DNA from: Zingiber officinale
Lineage: Eukaryota > Streptophyta > Magnoliopsida > Zingiberales > Zingiberaceae
Direction of reading: 5' to 3'
Assembly (NCBI RefSeq): GCF_018446385.1
Contig: NC_056004.1
Location: forward strand, 24,868,492-24,932,491
DNA: 64,000 nucleotides
Shown: positions 22,845 through 35,640 of the stretch, piece after piece
Layout of the letters: every line of letters begins with the position of its first letter
How positions within the stretch are numbered: position 1 is the stretch's first letter
Notes under the pieces: model-generated
Database searches by the model: none
What the model was told of the DNA's origin: nothing
What the model saw: only the letters and a program-made list of their open reading frames with translations
Made by a program: the position numbers and the translations under genes

Positions 22845-23536
22845 TAGGGCTGAAAATGAACCAAACGTTCGTGAACAAGCTTGGTGTTCAGCTTGGCAAG
22901 AGCTTGTTTATGTTCGTTCAATATACATAAGATTAATTAAATAAACAAGCTTGAATATCTCGTTAAGCTAAACAAACAAGCTTCAACACATATATGTTCT
23001 GCTCGTTAACGTTCGTGAACAACATTCATGAACAATGTTCGTGAACAACGTTCATGAACAATATTCACGAACCATATTCATTAATAAAACTCATTTCAAT
23101 ATACTAAATAAACAATAAAATAAAATAAAATAAAATAAATAAATTTAAATTATCAAGCTCAATAATCAATCAAACAACTAAAAATTTCAAACAATCAAAC
23201 AAGTTTGAATTAAGAGATTGATAACATCTAAACGAATTAAGCTCGAACCAAGTTCAAGTCAAGCTTGAACCAAGTTCAAGCCAAGCTCGAACCAAGTTCA
23301 AGCCAAACTCGAACCAAGCTCAAGCCAAGCTTGAATTGAGAGTTTGATAACATCTAAATGAACCAAGCTCAAGCCAAGCTTTAAACAAGCTCAAGCTCAT
23401 AAAAAATAAACTAAGCCAAACTTGAACACTCATTTCAAAAGCTTGGTTCATTTTAAGCTCGGCTCGGTTTGGCTTGGTTACCTTATCAAACAAGCTTGAA
23501 CACCCCAAAGCTCGGCTCGACTTGTTTACAACCCTA
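22845..23536. mobile_element. Second non-autonomous hAT-type element
   Basis: Ends are TAGGGCTG...AACCCTA, related to the termini of the element at 6223. It is flanked by a diverged 8-bp duplication (ACTGGAGA 22837-22844, ACTAGAGG 23537-23544; 6 of 8 match). The interior is rich in reiterated GTTCGTGAACAA and CAAGCTCGAACC words. No transposase. It sits inside the SIRE-like LTR. Confidence 0.75.
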
Positions 23537-23775
23537 ACTAGAGGGGAGTGACTGTGAGGACGCGTTCCCTGGAAGGGAACATTAGGCGTCGATCCAACTT
23601 AGATCTATTTCAGAAATCTAAGTTGAGATCGTGACTAGACTCCGGTCTCGATGAGATGGAATCTAATTACTGCTTTTTATTACTCTTATAACTTAACTGT
23701 GATAACACTTTGTTTTGCAGGATAATTTTGCATTTTGCCTCAAACTAATGTTTTTGCAGGTTGCTGGAAACAAAG

Positions 23776-23910
23776 GTCCGGGCGCTCGGAAGGGATCCGG
23801 GCGTCCGGGATGTAAAATTTATCCTCAACGCGCTTCGCCACATGGGGCTTCATGGTTGGACGGGCTACGCCACAATCTAGGTGCCCGGAAGGGATCCGGG
23901 CGCTCGGAGC
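23776..23910. repeat. GC-rich palindrome pairs in the SIRE-like LTR
   Basis: CCGGGCGCTCGGAAGG with ATCCGGGCGTCCGG at 23776-23808, and a second such pair at 23881-23910. These near-palindromes occupy the LTR position that holds TCGACT- or GATCGGTC-type palindromes in other LTRs of the window. Confidence 0.65.
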
Positions 23911-24778
23911 CTCCAATATAAGGAGGATGCACCTTGTAGCAAAGAACAACGAACAACAAAGCCTTCCAAAGCTTGCTCTGCCGTGTTGTGCTCCTGGGAC
24001 ACCGCGAAGCGACTCCGACAATGTGCTGCCTTTATTTCTTTACTATTGTCAGTATTTTTTTAAAAGTTCTTTTTCCTTAAATTTGTAATCGAATTTTCAA
24101 ACTGCTAATGGATTTCCCAACGAAAGAACTCGACGAGTGCAGACCTTGGAGTAGGAGTCGACCAAGGCTCCGAACCAAGTAAAAAATTACTTGTGTTAGC
24201 GCTGTGTTTTTTTTCTTTCCGCTGTGTGCTGGGGTTGCAAGGTCGCAAACATAGTCCCACATTGAAAATACATGGAAAAGATCATGGGTTTATAAGAGAA
24301 AAGATATCTCCATTGAAATGAGACCTTTTGGGTAGAGCCTAAGAGCAAAATCATGAGGGCTTAGGTCCAAAGTGGACAATATCATGCAATTATGGAGATA
24401 TCTAAATTCTTTTCGATCCTACAATTGGTATCAGAGACTGGACTGCTAGAAGGTTTAACCGCCGACTGTGCACAAGAGTTATAATCTGATTGAACCATGT
24501 GTGTACAATATTGACCTCGAACAAAGAAAGGGGGGCTCCTATGTTCGGATCAAGAGGACCATACACCAGGCGGGAAGTCCTAGTTGGTGCTAGGCAAGGA
24601 AGTCCTATTAGGTCGGGTGGACCGAGGGGCAGGAAGACCTGGTGGGTCGAGGATCGGACGTGGAAAGCCTGTGGTCCTTTGTTTGAGGGGGGGGGGGATT
24701 GCTAGGGCTACAAGGTTACAAACATAGTCCCACATTGAAAACACATGAAAAAAATCATGGGTTTATAAGAGAAAAGAT

Positions 24779-26603
24779 TGTTAGCTAGAGCCCTAGAGTC
24801 AATCATTTGATGATTGTATTTTGGACTAGTTATATCATATTCTCTATATAAATAAAGGCATTTGATTTTTGGTTATTATACTTACTTGTATTGGTGCCAA
24901 ATAAACTAAGTATAATAACGTCCTTGAGTAGACGGTTCTCACCTATATCAATCGATTAGTTGAACCGATAGTGAGATGATATAGGGAACACTACTCTTAA
25001 TCATTCCTAGTTAAGTATTAACATTCAGGGACAATGTTAATGCAATAAGACTAGCATGTAGGTCAACTCGATGACTTGATCTCACAAGTCATGGCTATAG
25101 AGATATCAAGTTGACACATGGGTATGCATTCGAGAATGTATACTGAATGCCCCGCCATGAGAAAGTATCATGGATCGTTATATGAGTGTCATATACTTTC
25201 TTATGTTAGTATGACTACTAGTCCTTAGACCTGAAGTCACCATAGATCCGTACATAAGGAGTTATGTACTTTGGTTTCGTCAAACGTCACCCGTAACTGG
25301 GTGGACTATAAAGGCGATTACTGGGTATATAACAAATTATGCAGAGGGATGTGAGTGATGTAGATGGGATCTATCCCTCCTATATGACGGGAGAGACATC
25401 GGTATTCTTGATAGAGTGAGACCACGAAGTGCATGGCCATGCCCAAATGAGTCAATATAGGATATTGAGCTCATTTGATTTAGTGAGTCTACTTGGAGTT
25501 CAAGATTTAGATTGGTCAGAGGATGACACGGTCTATGCCTCACATTGATCAATCTAGATGTCTAGGATAGAAGGACACTTGTCATATTTTTGTGAGGAGT
25601 CACAATTAGTAGTCACAAGGTGATGTCGGATCTCGACATTCTTGTAACTTGGATAGTAATGATGTGTTGCTAGATACCGCTCATTATTTATGCTCCTAAA
25701 TGGGTTTAGGGCATTGCCAACGTTACAAGAACCTATAGGGTCACACACTAAGGACAATTAGATGGAGATTAGGTTCATATGATGAACCAAGAGGATTAGA
25801 TTCATTTGATGAATCAAATTAGATTAAGAGTAATCCTAATTAGGCTAACTTGAGTTGGACTCAAGTGGATTCATGTATTCAATGAGTCTAATTTAGATTA
25901 TGACTCATTAAATCAACTTAATTTAATGAATTAGATTCATTATATTAAGTTGGCTTGAATCAAATGGTTAGATTAGATCAACCATGGAAGAGATTTGGTC
26001 AAGTTTGACTTGACTTGAGAGAAAGATTAAAAGTCAAGTTTGACTTGACTTTATGCCACCTCATTAGTGAGTTGGCATTGATGTGGACCAATGATGTTAC
26101 TCCACATCATCATGGGCGCCACCTCATGGAAGTTACAAAGTCATTCTCTTAATGGCTTCACATTAATTGCAATTAATGCAATTAATTTGGGGTTACACAT
26201 GGAGAAGTGGCCGGCCACATTTTTGAATGAAATGGATTCATTTTTCATTCAAGTGGTATTATTGCATCTTCTTCCTCTCAAGCTCTCCCTCTCCTCCTTC
26301 CTTGGCCGAACCACATAGGTGCTAGCACACCTTGGTTTTTGGTCACCTCCACCTAGTGTGTTCGTGTGGATACGTGTAGAGAGTTGTCTACATTGACAAC
26401 TTCGAGATCCGGCGTACCGAGGACGAGCGGGATACGCAAAAGGGCACGCAACAAGGGTAAAGATCTTCATCATGTAGATCTAGAAGTTTTGTAACTCGTA
26501 CTCATATGTTTTCGAATTTTTCTTCGCACGAGATCCGTTGGCTAGGGTGATTCGGGGTTTCGCGACGCGAAAAAGCGGTTTTCGCGGCCCGAAAAACCCA
26601 ACA
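24779..26603 (+). repeat. Copia-1 5' LTR
   Basis: TGTTAGCTAGAG...CCCGAAAAACCCAACA, directly followed by the primer-binding site. It shares sequence with the Copia-1 3' LTR and the two Copia-2 LTRs. Confidence 0.93.
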
Positions 26604-26604
26604 G

Positions 26605-26617
26605 TGGTATCAGAGCC
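26605..26617 (+). other. Copia-1 primer-binding site
   Basis: TGGTATCAGAGCC, one base after the 5' LTR; matches the initiator-Met tRNA primer site. Confidence 0.92.
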
Positions 26618-28123
26618 ACGTGCGAAGCGAGTACGAGTTTAAATTAGTATTTTTTGTGAAAAATATACATACTGTAACATTCTGTGAATTTCCTAATTTT
26701 TATGATTTTATGGGTATTTTTCTCGTAGAAGCGAAGCACAAGTGTTTCGGCACTTGTAGGCTTCGACTACCGAGAAGAATTTTCCAAAACGGTAATGTTT
26801 CGACCCAAAATATTTTGGGACAGCGAGCTAAGGCGCTCTTGGATCGCTTAGGAGCAACTCGCGATGGTTAGATCGCGGGTAGGGGTACTGCCCCTAACCC
26901 CGCAAGGGGATTTGCTCCGCGATTGCGTCCGAAATCGCTAATCGGGACCGCCGGGAAAAATTTACTCATAAAATCTGTAAAATTATGAAAAAAAAATTAC
27001 ATAAAATTATGAAAAATATATAATTTTGAATTATATATTAATTTTGTGATAGTCATGGCCCAAAGACCCAATTCGATTGGACAATTGTGTTGTAATTCAT
27101 AATACGGCCTGCATGCCGTTATGTGATGTGCGTGCTTGTATCTTATTTTTATTTATTTTATTTTTCGCGACTTGCGCGTCGTGCCTTCCTTTTATTCTGG
27201 TTGTAAATTAGATTTAGACTCGAATGTAACTCGAGTTTCAAAATTGTAATGTAATTTTGAAGCGGTGGAAGGTCCACACGAGACGGAGTTATGAGGAGAG
27301 CGCGAGCAACACAAGGTGGTCAAAGGAAGAAGCTTGAGAAGCTGTTGACCTTAGGTTGACCATACGATCTTCTCATTGGCTTGAGAAGATCGTAGTAAGT
27401 CCATGACACAATCACAAAATAATTTAATTAATTGCTTATATGTATGTGATGCATGTTTAATTAAGTAGTTAATTAGTGCCTAGCGATTAGATAAGATCTA
27501 AATCGTGCACATGATGCACCCCACGATTAGATTAGATCTAAATCAAGTATTTGATACGCATCATCATTTAGATTAGATCTAAATCACGTCAACTCGTAAT
27601 GCCTACCATGCCGTGATACCTACCACTACCTCGATCGCATGTTGTTGTTGAATCTGTCAAAGCAGAGCAACACATACTATCTTGGTAGGGTACGGAGGGA
27701 CAATCTTGGTCCCGCCTATCAATGCATGGGTGAATATAAACTCAATTAGATTGAGTATTCCTAGTTTACTCGGTTGGATCGAGTACAACTATAGGCATTC
27801 TTCCAATAGTTGGAAAGGTAGGATAAAATCACGTTTATATTAATTCTCGGGCGTATTAGCCAAAGCTAACTCGAGTTTTAATATAAATGCGGATTTTGAT
27901 TCTATAAACAAGAGTTCCATAGAGATTTAATTGGTAATCGTTACCTACCGATCATACTAAGTCTTGGGCGTATTAGCCAAAGCTAACTCAAGGGTTAGTA
28001 TGATGTGGATCCTGTCCCACATGAATTATAGAATTCAGTGGGAGCATCATTTAGTTAAAGGCCTAATTAAATGATTAAGAATATGATACTTATTTCTGCA
28101 TTTATTTCTGTTGTAGAATTGCC
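26618..28123 (+). other. Copia-1 leader
   Basis: Non-coding. Contains about three copies of a GATTAGATTAGATCTAAATC-type unit (27486-27600) and two copies of GGGCGTATTAGCCAAAGCTA (near 27850 and 27967). Confidence 0.75.
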
Positions 28124-28570
28124 ATGACATCGAACACGAACACCTTCTCCCTGCGATCTGTCCTTGAGAAGGACAAGCTCAACGGAGCAAATTTCCTGGA
28201 CTGGTACAGGAATCTGAGAATAGTTCTCACTCAGGAACGTAAACTGTACGTTCTGGAGCAGCCCATTTCGGAGGCTCCTCCTGCCACTGCCACGCGAGCA
28301 GACCGAGATGCTTACAAGAAGCATCAAGATGACGCATTAGATGTGTCCTATCTTATGCTCGCAACCATGAACTCAGAGCTTCAGAAGCAACATGAGTTGA
28401 TGAGCGCTTACGATATGGTTGAACATCTTTGTCACCTATATCAAGAACAAGCAAGGCACTGGAAGAGGAACTCCAAAGAATACCTGGAAGATCTTAAGAA
28501 GAAGAGAAATAAGATTTCTACTTCAGGTATACATGTTATAGAAGTTAACCTCTCTATTTCTTCATCGTGA
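28124..28570 (+). pseudogene. Copia-1 gag with large internal deletion
   Basis: Starts MTSNTNTFSLRSVLEKDKL like the Copia-2 gag. After the QARH segment (near 28458) it jumps straight to WKRN, the last part of the zinc knuckle. The C-terminal half of gag and both Cys of the knuckle's first half are gone. Relative to Copia-2 about 400 bases are missing (Copia-2 45598-46000), with a GGCA match at the junction. The frame then runs to a TGA at 28568, where Copia-2 has a Trp codon. Confidence 0.85.
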
Positions 28571-31500
28571 GTATTAGATACCGGATGTGCTTCGCACATT
28601 TGTACTAATGTACAAGCACTGAGAAATAGCAGAGCATTGACGAAGGGTGAGATAGACCTACGAGTAGGCAATGGAGCACGGGTTGCTGCTATTGCTGTAG
28701 GAACTTACCATCTATCTCTTCCCTCTGGGCTCGTACTAGAATTAGATGATTGTTGTTATGTGCCTGCCTTGACTAAGAACATAATTTCAGTTTCTTGTTT
28801 AGACAAGAAAGGATTCTCGTTTATAATAAAGAACAAATGTTGTTCCGTCTATTTAAACGATATGTTCTATTGTAGTACACGTCTGATAAACGGACTCTAT
28901 TTTCTAGACCTTGAGAGCCCTATCTATAACATAAATACCAAGAGGTTCAAGTAAAATGACCTGAACCAAACCTATCTCTGGCACTGTCGCTTAGGTCATA
29001 TAAATGACAAGCGCTTATCCCAGCTCCATAAGGATGGTTTGCTGGACTCATTTGATTTTGAATCATATGAGATATGCGAGTCATGCCTACGAGGCAAGAT
29101 GACCAAGACTCCCTTTAGTGGGTACAGCGAAAGAGCGATTGATTTGTTAGGACTCATACATAGTGATGTATGTGGCCCTTTCAATGTCGCTGCTAGAGGC
29201 GGTTATAGGTACTTCATCACATTTACTGATGACTTCAGTAGATATGGTTATGTGTACTTGATGACACATAAGTCTGAATCCTTTGAAAAGTTCAAAGAAT
29301 TCAAGAATGAAGTATAGAACCAGCTTGGCAAGAGTATTAAGATACTTCGATCCGATCGAGGTGGAGAATACCTTAGCCATGAGTTCTGTGACTATCTAGC
29401 TGAGTGTGGGATTCTATCCCAACTCACTCCTCCTAGAACACCACAGTGGAATGATGTATCTGAACGGAGGAATCGTACCTTATTAGATATGGTACGATCT
29501 ATGATGAGTCACACAGATCTTCTGACATATCTATGGGGATATGCTCTAGACACGGCAGTTTTCATTCTCAACCGAGTTCCATCCAAGGCCGTGATAAAGA
29601 CACCATATAGGATATGGACTGGGAGAGATGTCCAGGTGTCTTTCATGAGGATTTGGGGTTGTGAGGCTTACGTTAGACGTTAAGTCTCAGACAAGTTAGG
29701 ACCTAAATCCGACAAGTGCTATTTTATTTGATATCCTAAGGAAACTAAGGGATATTACTTCTACATTCCTAGTCAGCACAAGGTAGTTGTGGCAAAGACT
29801 GGGGTCTTTCTAGAAAGGGACTTTGTTTCTAGAAAGACTAGTGGGAGCGCGTTCGATCTTGAAGAAATTCAAGATGCGAACAATAGCACTGATGCCTCGA
29901 TGAAAATTGAACTGGAACCACAAAGTGTTGTGGATGATGTTGTTCCACAAGGAGTTGAGGAACAACAACCAGTTCAAGTAGGCATACCTCTTCGCAGGTC
30001 TGATAGGGTACGTCGTCAGCCTGAGAGATACTCATTTCTCTTGTCTGACCATGATGACATTGTGCTCATAGAGGATGAGCCTGCCACCTATCAAGAAACT
30101 GTGATGAGACCAGATTCCGAGAAATGGCTAGAGGCCATGCGATCCGAAATGGAATCCATGTACACCAACCAAGTATGAACTTTGGTTGATCCACCTGAAG
30201 GGGTAAAACCCATTGGGTGTAAGTGGGTCTTTAAGAGAAAGACTGACATGGATGGACTTATTTATAAGGGTCACTTGGTAGCTAAAGGTTTCAAGCAGAT
30301 TCATGGTATTGACTATGATGAAACTTTTTCTCCAGTAGCGATGTTTAAGTCTATTTGGATCATGCTTGCTATTGCAGCTTACCACGATTACGAGATCTGG
30401 CAGATGGACGTCAAAACCGCGTTTCTGAATGGAAACCTACTCGAGGATGTGTACATGAAACAACCTGAGGGTTTTATAGATCCAAAGCATACTAGCAGAG
30501 TATGCAAGCTGCATAGGTCCATTTATGGACTAAAGCAAGCTTCTCGGAGCAGGAATCTTCGATTCGATGATGCAATCAAACAGTTTGGTTTCATCAAGAA
30601 TGAAGATGAGCCTTGTGTCTACAAGAAGGTTGTAGGGGATATAGTTGTCTTCCTCATATTGTATGTGGATGACATACTACTCATTGGGAAGGACATCCCT
30701 ATGCTTCAGTCTGTCAAGACATGGCTAGGGAGTTGCTTCTCAATGAAGGACTTAGGTGAGGCATCCCGCATTCTATGGATACAGATCTATAGAGATAGAT
30801 CTAAGAGAATGCTTGGCCTAAGTCAGAGTACATATATTGACAAGGTACTCCTTCGGTTTGCCATGCAGAATTCCAAGAAGGGATTTCTGCCGATGTCACA
30901 TGACGTGAGTCTTTCAAAGACTCAAGGTCCCACTTCTAGAGAGGAGAGAGACCGCATGGATCAGATCCCTTATGCCTCAGCCATAGGATCGATCATGCAC
31001 GCCATGCTATGTACTCGACCTGATGTCTCGTATGCTTTGAGCATGACGAGCAGATACCAGTCAGATCCAGGTGAAAGTCACTGGATAGCGGTCAAGAATA
31101 TTCTTAAGTACTTAAGAAGGACTAAAGAATATTTCTTGATATATGGAGGCAATGATGAGTTAGCTGTAAAGGGTTACAGTGATGCTAGCTTCCAGACCGA
31201 CCAGGATGACTATAGATCGCAGTCGGGGTTCGTATTTTGCATTAATGGTGGTGCTGTCAGCTGGAAGAGTTCGAAGCAGGATACGAAGGTGATTCTACAA
31301 CGAAGTCGAGTACATTCTGCATCGAGGCACAAAGGAGGCGTTTGGATCCGCAAGTTCATCATCGAACTTGGTTCCTAGCATTGTTGACCCCATTGAGCTC
31401 TATTGTGACAACAATGGAGCTATAGCACAGGCGAAGGAACCTCGCTCACACCAGCGGACCAAACACATACTACGGCGCTTCCATCTCATTCGAGAGATCA

Positions 31501-31640
31501 TCGAGAGAGGAGATGTGAAGATTTGCAGAGTACCTACAGAGGCTAACATCGCAGATCCCTTGACCAAGGCTTTGGCACAGAGGAAGCATGATGGTCACAC
31601 TAGGTCATTGGGGCTTAGAGCCTACATTGATTGGCACTAG
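28571..31640 (+). pseudogene. Copia-1 pol (protease, integrase, RT, RNase H), broken
   Basis: In order: protease motif LDTGCASH (28577-28600), gag-pre-integrase and integrase zinc-binding HH..CC (28980-29110), integrase core with its Asp and Glu positions (29140-29480), reverse transcriptase with YVDD at 30662-30673, and RNase H up to LRAYIDWH and the stop at 31640. Nonsense codons include 28952-28954, 29315-29317, 29681-29683 and 30176-30178, mostly one transition from the Copia-2 codon. The RNase H segment at 31255-31345 has several small indels. It cannot encode a working polyprotein. Confidence 0.9.
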
Positions 31641-31654
31641 TGCTAGTGGGAGAT
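31641..31654 (+). other. Copia-1 polypurine tract region
   Basis: TGCTAGTGGGAGAT directly upstream of the 3' LTR. The same sequence precedes the Copia-2 3' LTR (49170-49183). Confidence 0.75.
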
Positions 31655-33485
31655 TGTTAGCTAGAGCCCTAGAGCCAATCATTTGATGATTGTATTTTGG
31701 ACTAGTTATATCATATTCTCTATATAAATAAAGGCATTTGGTTTTTGGTTATTATACTTACTTGTATTGGTGCCAAATAAACTAAGTATAATAACGTCCT
31801 TGAGTAGACGGTTCTCACCTATATCAATCGGTTAGTTGAACCGATAGTGAGATGATATAGGGAACACTACTCTTAATCATTCCTAGTTAAGTATTAACAT
31901 TCAGGGACAATGTTAATGCAATAAGACTAGCATGTAGGTCAACTCGATGATTGATCTCACAAGTCATGGCTATAGAGATATCAAGTTGACACATGAGTAT
32001 GCATTGGAGAATGTATACTGAATGACCCGCCATGAGAAAGTATCATGGATCGTTATATGAGTGTCATATACTTTCTCATGTGACTATTAGTATGACTACT
32101 AGTCCTTAGACCTGAAGTCACCATAGATCCGTACATAAGGAGTTATGTACTTTGGTTTCGTCAAACGTCACCCGTAACTGGGTGGACTATAAAGGTGATT
32201 ACTAGGTATATAACAAATTATGCAGAGGGATGTGAGTGATGTAGATGAGATCTATCCCTCCTATATGACGGGAGAGACATCGGTATTCTTAATAGAGTGA
32301 GACCACAAAGTGCATGGCCATGCCCAAATGAGTCAATATAGGATATTGAGCTCATTTGATTTAGTGAGTCTACTTGGAGTTCAAGATTTAGATTGGTCAG
32401 AGGATGACACGGTCTATGCCTCACATTGATCAATCTAGATGTCTAGGATAGAAGGACACTTGTCATATTTTTGTGAGGAGTCACAATTAGTAGTCACAAG
32501 GTGATGTCGGATCTCGACATTCTTGTAACTTGGGTAGTAATGATGTGTTGCTAGATACCGCTCATTACTTATGCTCCTAAATGGGTTTAGGGCATTGCCA
32601 ACGTTACAAGAACCTATAAGGTCACACACTAAGGACAATTAGATGTAGATTAGGTTCATATGATGAACCAAGAGGATTAGATTCATTTGATGAATCAAAT
32701 TGGATTAAGAGTAATCCTAATTAGGCTAACTTGAGTTGGACTCAAGTGGATTCATGTATTCAATGAGTCTAATTTAGATTATGACTCATTAAATTAACTT
32801 AATTTAATGAATTAGATTCATTATATTAAGTTGGCTTGAATCAAATGGTTAGATTAGATCAACCATGGAAGAGATTTGGTCAAGTTTGACTTGACTTGAG
32901 AGAAAGATTAAAAGTCAAGTTTGACTTGACTTTATGCCACCTCATTGGTGAGTTGGCATTGATGTGGACCAATGATGTTACTCCACATCATCATGGGTGC
33001 CACCTCATGGAAGTTACAAAGTCATTCTCTTAATGGCTTCACATTAATTGCAATTAATGCAATTAATTTGGGGTTACACATGGAGAAGTGGTCGGCCACA
33101 TTTTTGAATGAAATGGATTCATTTTTCATTCAAGTGGTATTATTGCATCTTCTTCCTCTCAAGCTCTCCCTCTCCTCCTTCCTTGGCCGAACCACATAGG
33201 TGCCAGCACACCTTGGTTTTTGGTCACCTCCACCTAGTGTGTTCGTGTGGATACGTGTAGAGAGTTGTCTACATTGACAACTTCGAGATCCGGCGTACCG
33301 AGGACGAGCGGGATACGCAAAAGGGCACGCAACAAGGGTAAAGATCTTCATCATGTAGATCTAGAAGTTTTGTAACTCGTACTCGTATGTTTTCGAATTT
33401 TTCTTCGCACGAGATCCGTTGGCTAGGGTGATTCGGGGTTTCCGCGACACGAAAAAGCGGTTTTCGCGGCCCGAAAAACCCAACA
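31655..33485 (+). repeat. Copia-1 3' LTR
   Basis: Starts TGTTAGCTAGAG, ends CCCAACA, followed by the target duplication AAGAT. Compared with the 5' LTR it has an extra TGACTAT-type insertion near 32090 and scattered, mainly transition, differences. Confidence 0.93.
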
Positions 33486-33683
33486 AAGATATCTCCATTG
33501 GAATGAGGCATTTTGGGTAGAGCCCAAGAGCAAAACCATGAGGGCTTAGGCCCAAAGTGGACAATATCATGCAATTATGGAGATATCTAAATTCTTTTCG
33601 ATCATACACTGTGCACTTGATTTTCAATGATATTTCTAGATCGATATTCACCCCCCCTCTATCGGCTTTCATGATCCAACAAG

Positions 33684-33695
33684 TGGTATCAGAGC
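33684..33695 (+). other. Primer-binding site of the SIRE-like element
   Basis: TGGTATCAGAGC two bases after the LTR end at 33681. It ties the gag at 33948 to the LTR that started at 22510. Confidence 0.88.
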
Positions 33696-33947
33696 AGGTA
33701 CCACTCTGATTTGGTGCAACCACCCATCATACAGGGGGTGAAATTTGTTTTTATTTTTTTTCGGTTTTTCAGTTTTGCGCTATAAATCCAAACTGGTATC
33801 ATTGCCATTTTTGGAAATTTTTTCGTAGTAATTAAGATGAATTGGTGCAACACCAATTCGATTTTTCTTTAATTTTATTCCGTACTGCTAATCCAAGACC
33901 AAGTCTTGGGATTTTTGTCTCTTTGTTTATTTGTGTGCAGGATAAAA

Positions 33948-35640
33948 ATGTTTCAAGTTGAAGGCTTCAGCACAGTACGCCCCCCTATTCAACGGGGATG
34001 ACTTCCCTTACTGGAAGAAGCGGATGGAGGTCTACCTGAAGACTGACTTCGACCAGTGGTTCAGCGTCACCAGAGGATACAAGGTACCGGTCGACAACTC
34101 CGGAAACCCACTAGACCCGGAACAATGGACTCCGGACATGAGAAAGAAGTCCTTGACGGACTACAAAGCTCTCAACACGCTGCAATGTGGGTTGACGAAG
34201 GAAGAGCTGAACCGAGTGGGACCGTACCAAAACGCTAAAGAGTTATGGGACAAGTTGATTGAACTACACGAAGGACCAAGCGACGCAAAGGTAACTAAAC
34301 ATGATCTTTTGTTAAACAAATTATTTAATATTAAAATGCAAGAAGGAGAAACAGTGAGTCAACTCCATGCGAGGATCAAAGACATCCTCAACGGACTCCA
34401 CGCGATAGACCACCAAATGGAAAATCGCGATTTAATAAGGTACACTTTAAATGCTTTTCCGCATAATACATTGTGGGCATCTATCGTGGATGCCTACTAA
34501 ATTTCTAAAAAATTATCTAAATTGAAACTAGACGAACTTTTCTATGAACTTGAATTACATGAGCAGACTAACGCTAGGTTCGAGAAAGGTATTACCTTGT
34601 TTGCAGGTCCCTCCAAGGATAAGAAAAAGACCAAGCTTGATCCTGAAGATGAGTCCGACCAAGATTCCGAAGACGAAGAGTACTTGGTGAACCTGGTAAG
34701 GAAAATATTCACTAGGAGGAAGAAAAGCTTCAGCAAAAAGGACCTACAAGAGATCAACTCCCCATCTGAACCAAGGAACGTGACTTGCTTCGGGTGCAAC
34801 AAGAAAGGCCACTACAAAAACGAGTGTCTGAGATTGAAGAACAACAAGTCGAAGACATCCAAGAAGAAGTCTCTCAAAGCAACCTGGGACTACTCTTCCT
34901 CAGAAGAATCAGAGGCAGAAGATCAGAAGCACTAGAGTCACCTCACGTTGATGGCCTACAAAGAAGAATCGGAGAATGAATCGAAAGACGGGTCCGAACC
35001 CGAATCGAGCCACGAGTCTGTACTCGTTTCCGAAGGTTCCGAAGAGGTAAATTTTAATTTGAATAAGAAATTTTTTTAAATTATTGCTTGTTTAAATAAA
35101 AAATTAACAGTAAAAGAAAATGAAAATAAATTGCTCCTTGAGGAAAACCAAGACCTCAAGGAACAAATCATAAATTCTAATCCAACTCAAGACCTAGCAC
35201 TTGAGGAGGAAAATTTAACACTAAAAACAGAAAATAATAAATTAAAAAGTATGTTAGAAAAATTTACAACAAGATCTAAGAATTTAGATCTAATTTTAAA
35301 TAGTCAAAAAGCAGTCTACAATAAAACTGGGCTTGGCTACAAGTCAAGTTCAAATAAAAAAATTTAAATCATTAATAATCCAACATAAACAACAAAATAA
35401 AGCTTGAGTTCCGAAAGCGTGCTTAACCACGCAAGTAGGAATTAACCAATATTACATACCTAAAGATAAAATATACTATATAAAATCTGATAAACCAAAT
35501 CAAAAATCTAAACACAAACCTAGACCGACAAAATCAAAATCGAAAATTTTTAGAACCCATCAAAAATCAGATTATCATCAAGTTAAATATAGTTATAAAA
35601 GTAACAGATACAAATCTAAAATTAAAACTTAAAAATATAG
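33948..35640 (+). pseudogene. SIRE-like copia gag, broken
   Basis: The natural start is the ATG at 33948 (MFQVEGFSTVRPP). A one-base loss in the C-run near 33980 shifts the frame to that of LFNGDDFPYWKKRMEVYLK. The UBN2-type gag domain runs to about 34500, where AAA has become TAA. The same frame continues with KLDELFYELELHEQ, an acidic stretch and a CCHC knuckle (CFGCNKKGHYKNEC, about 34789-34830). Further stops follow at 34933-34935 and about 35077. A coiled-coil-like Glu/Lys-rich part and NLDLILNSQKAVYNKTGLGY-type sequence lie near 35275-35340. This long gag with a coiled-coil tail is typical of SIRE-type elements. Protease, integrase, RT and RNase H are missing. Confidence 0.8.

Larger units (their letters stand above)
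24779..33485 (+). mobile_element. Copia-1, full-length but degenerate Ty1/copia element
   Basis: The LTRs (24779-26603, 1825 bp; 31655-33485, 1831 bp) start TGTTAG and end CCCAACA. The duplication AAGAT is at 24774-24778 and 33486-33490. Primer-binding site, leader, gag, pol and purine tract are in normal order. I count roughly 25 LTR-LTR differences by eye. Coding sequence is broken at many points, and most of gag is deleted. Same family as Copia-2. Confidence 0.93.
24227..33608 (+). mobile_element. TRIM (terminal-repeat retrotransposon in miniature), split by Copia-1
   Basis: A 197-bp LTR at 24227-24423 starts TGCTGGGG and ends TACA. It is followed by a primer-binding-like TGGTATCAGAG (24426-24436), about 275 bp of non-coding interior and a purine tract ending in a G-run (24686-24698). 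The second LTR starts at 24700, is cut at 24778 by Copia-1 and resumes at 33491-33608, again totalling 197 bp. The 5-bp duplication CTGTG flanks the whole unit (24222-24226, 33609-33613). Without Copia-1 it is about 670 bp and encodes nothing, so it must have moved using proteins from another element. Confidence 0.9.

Noticed and set aside
33269..33723. Minus-strand ORFs of 101 and 120 codons
   Set aside because: They cross the boundary of the Copia-1 LTR, TRIM LTR and SIRE-like LTR and have no domain, so they are chance frames.
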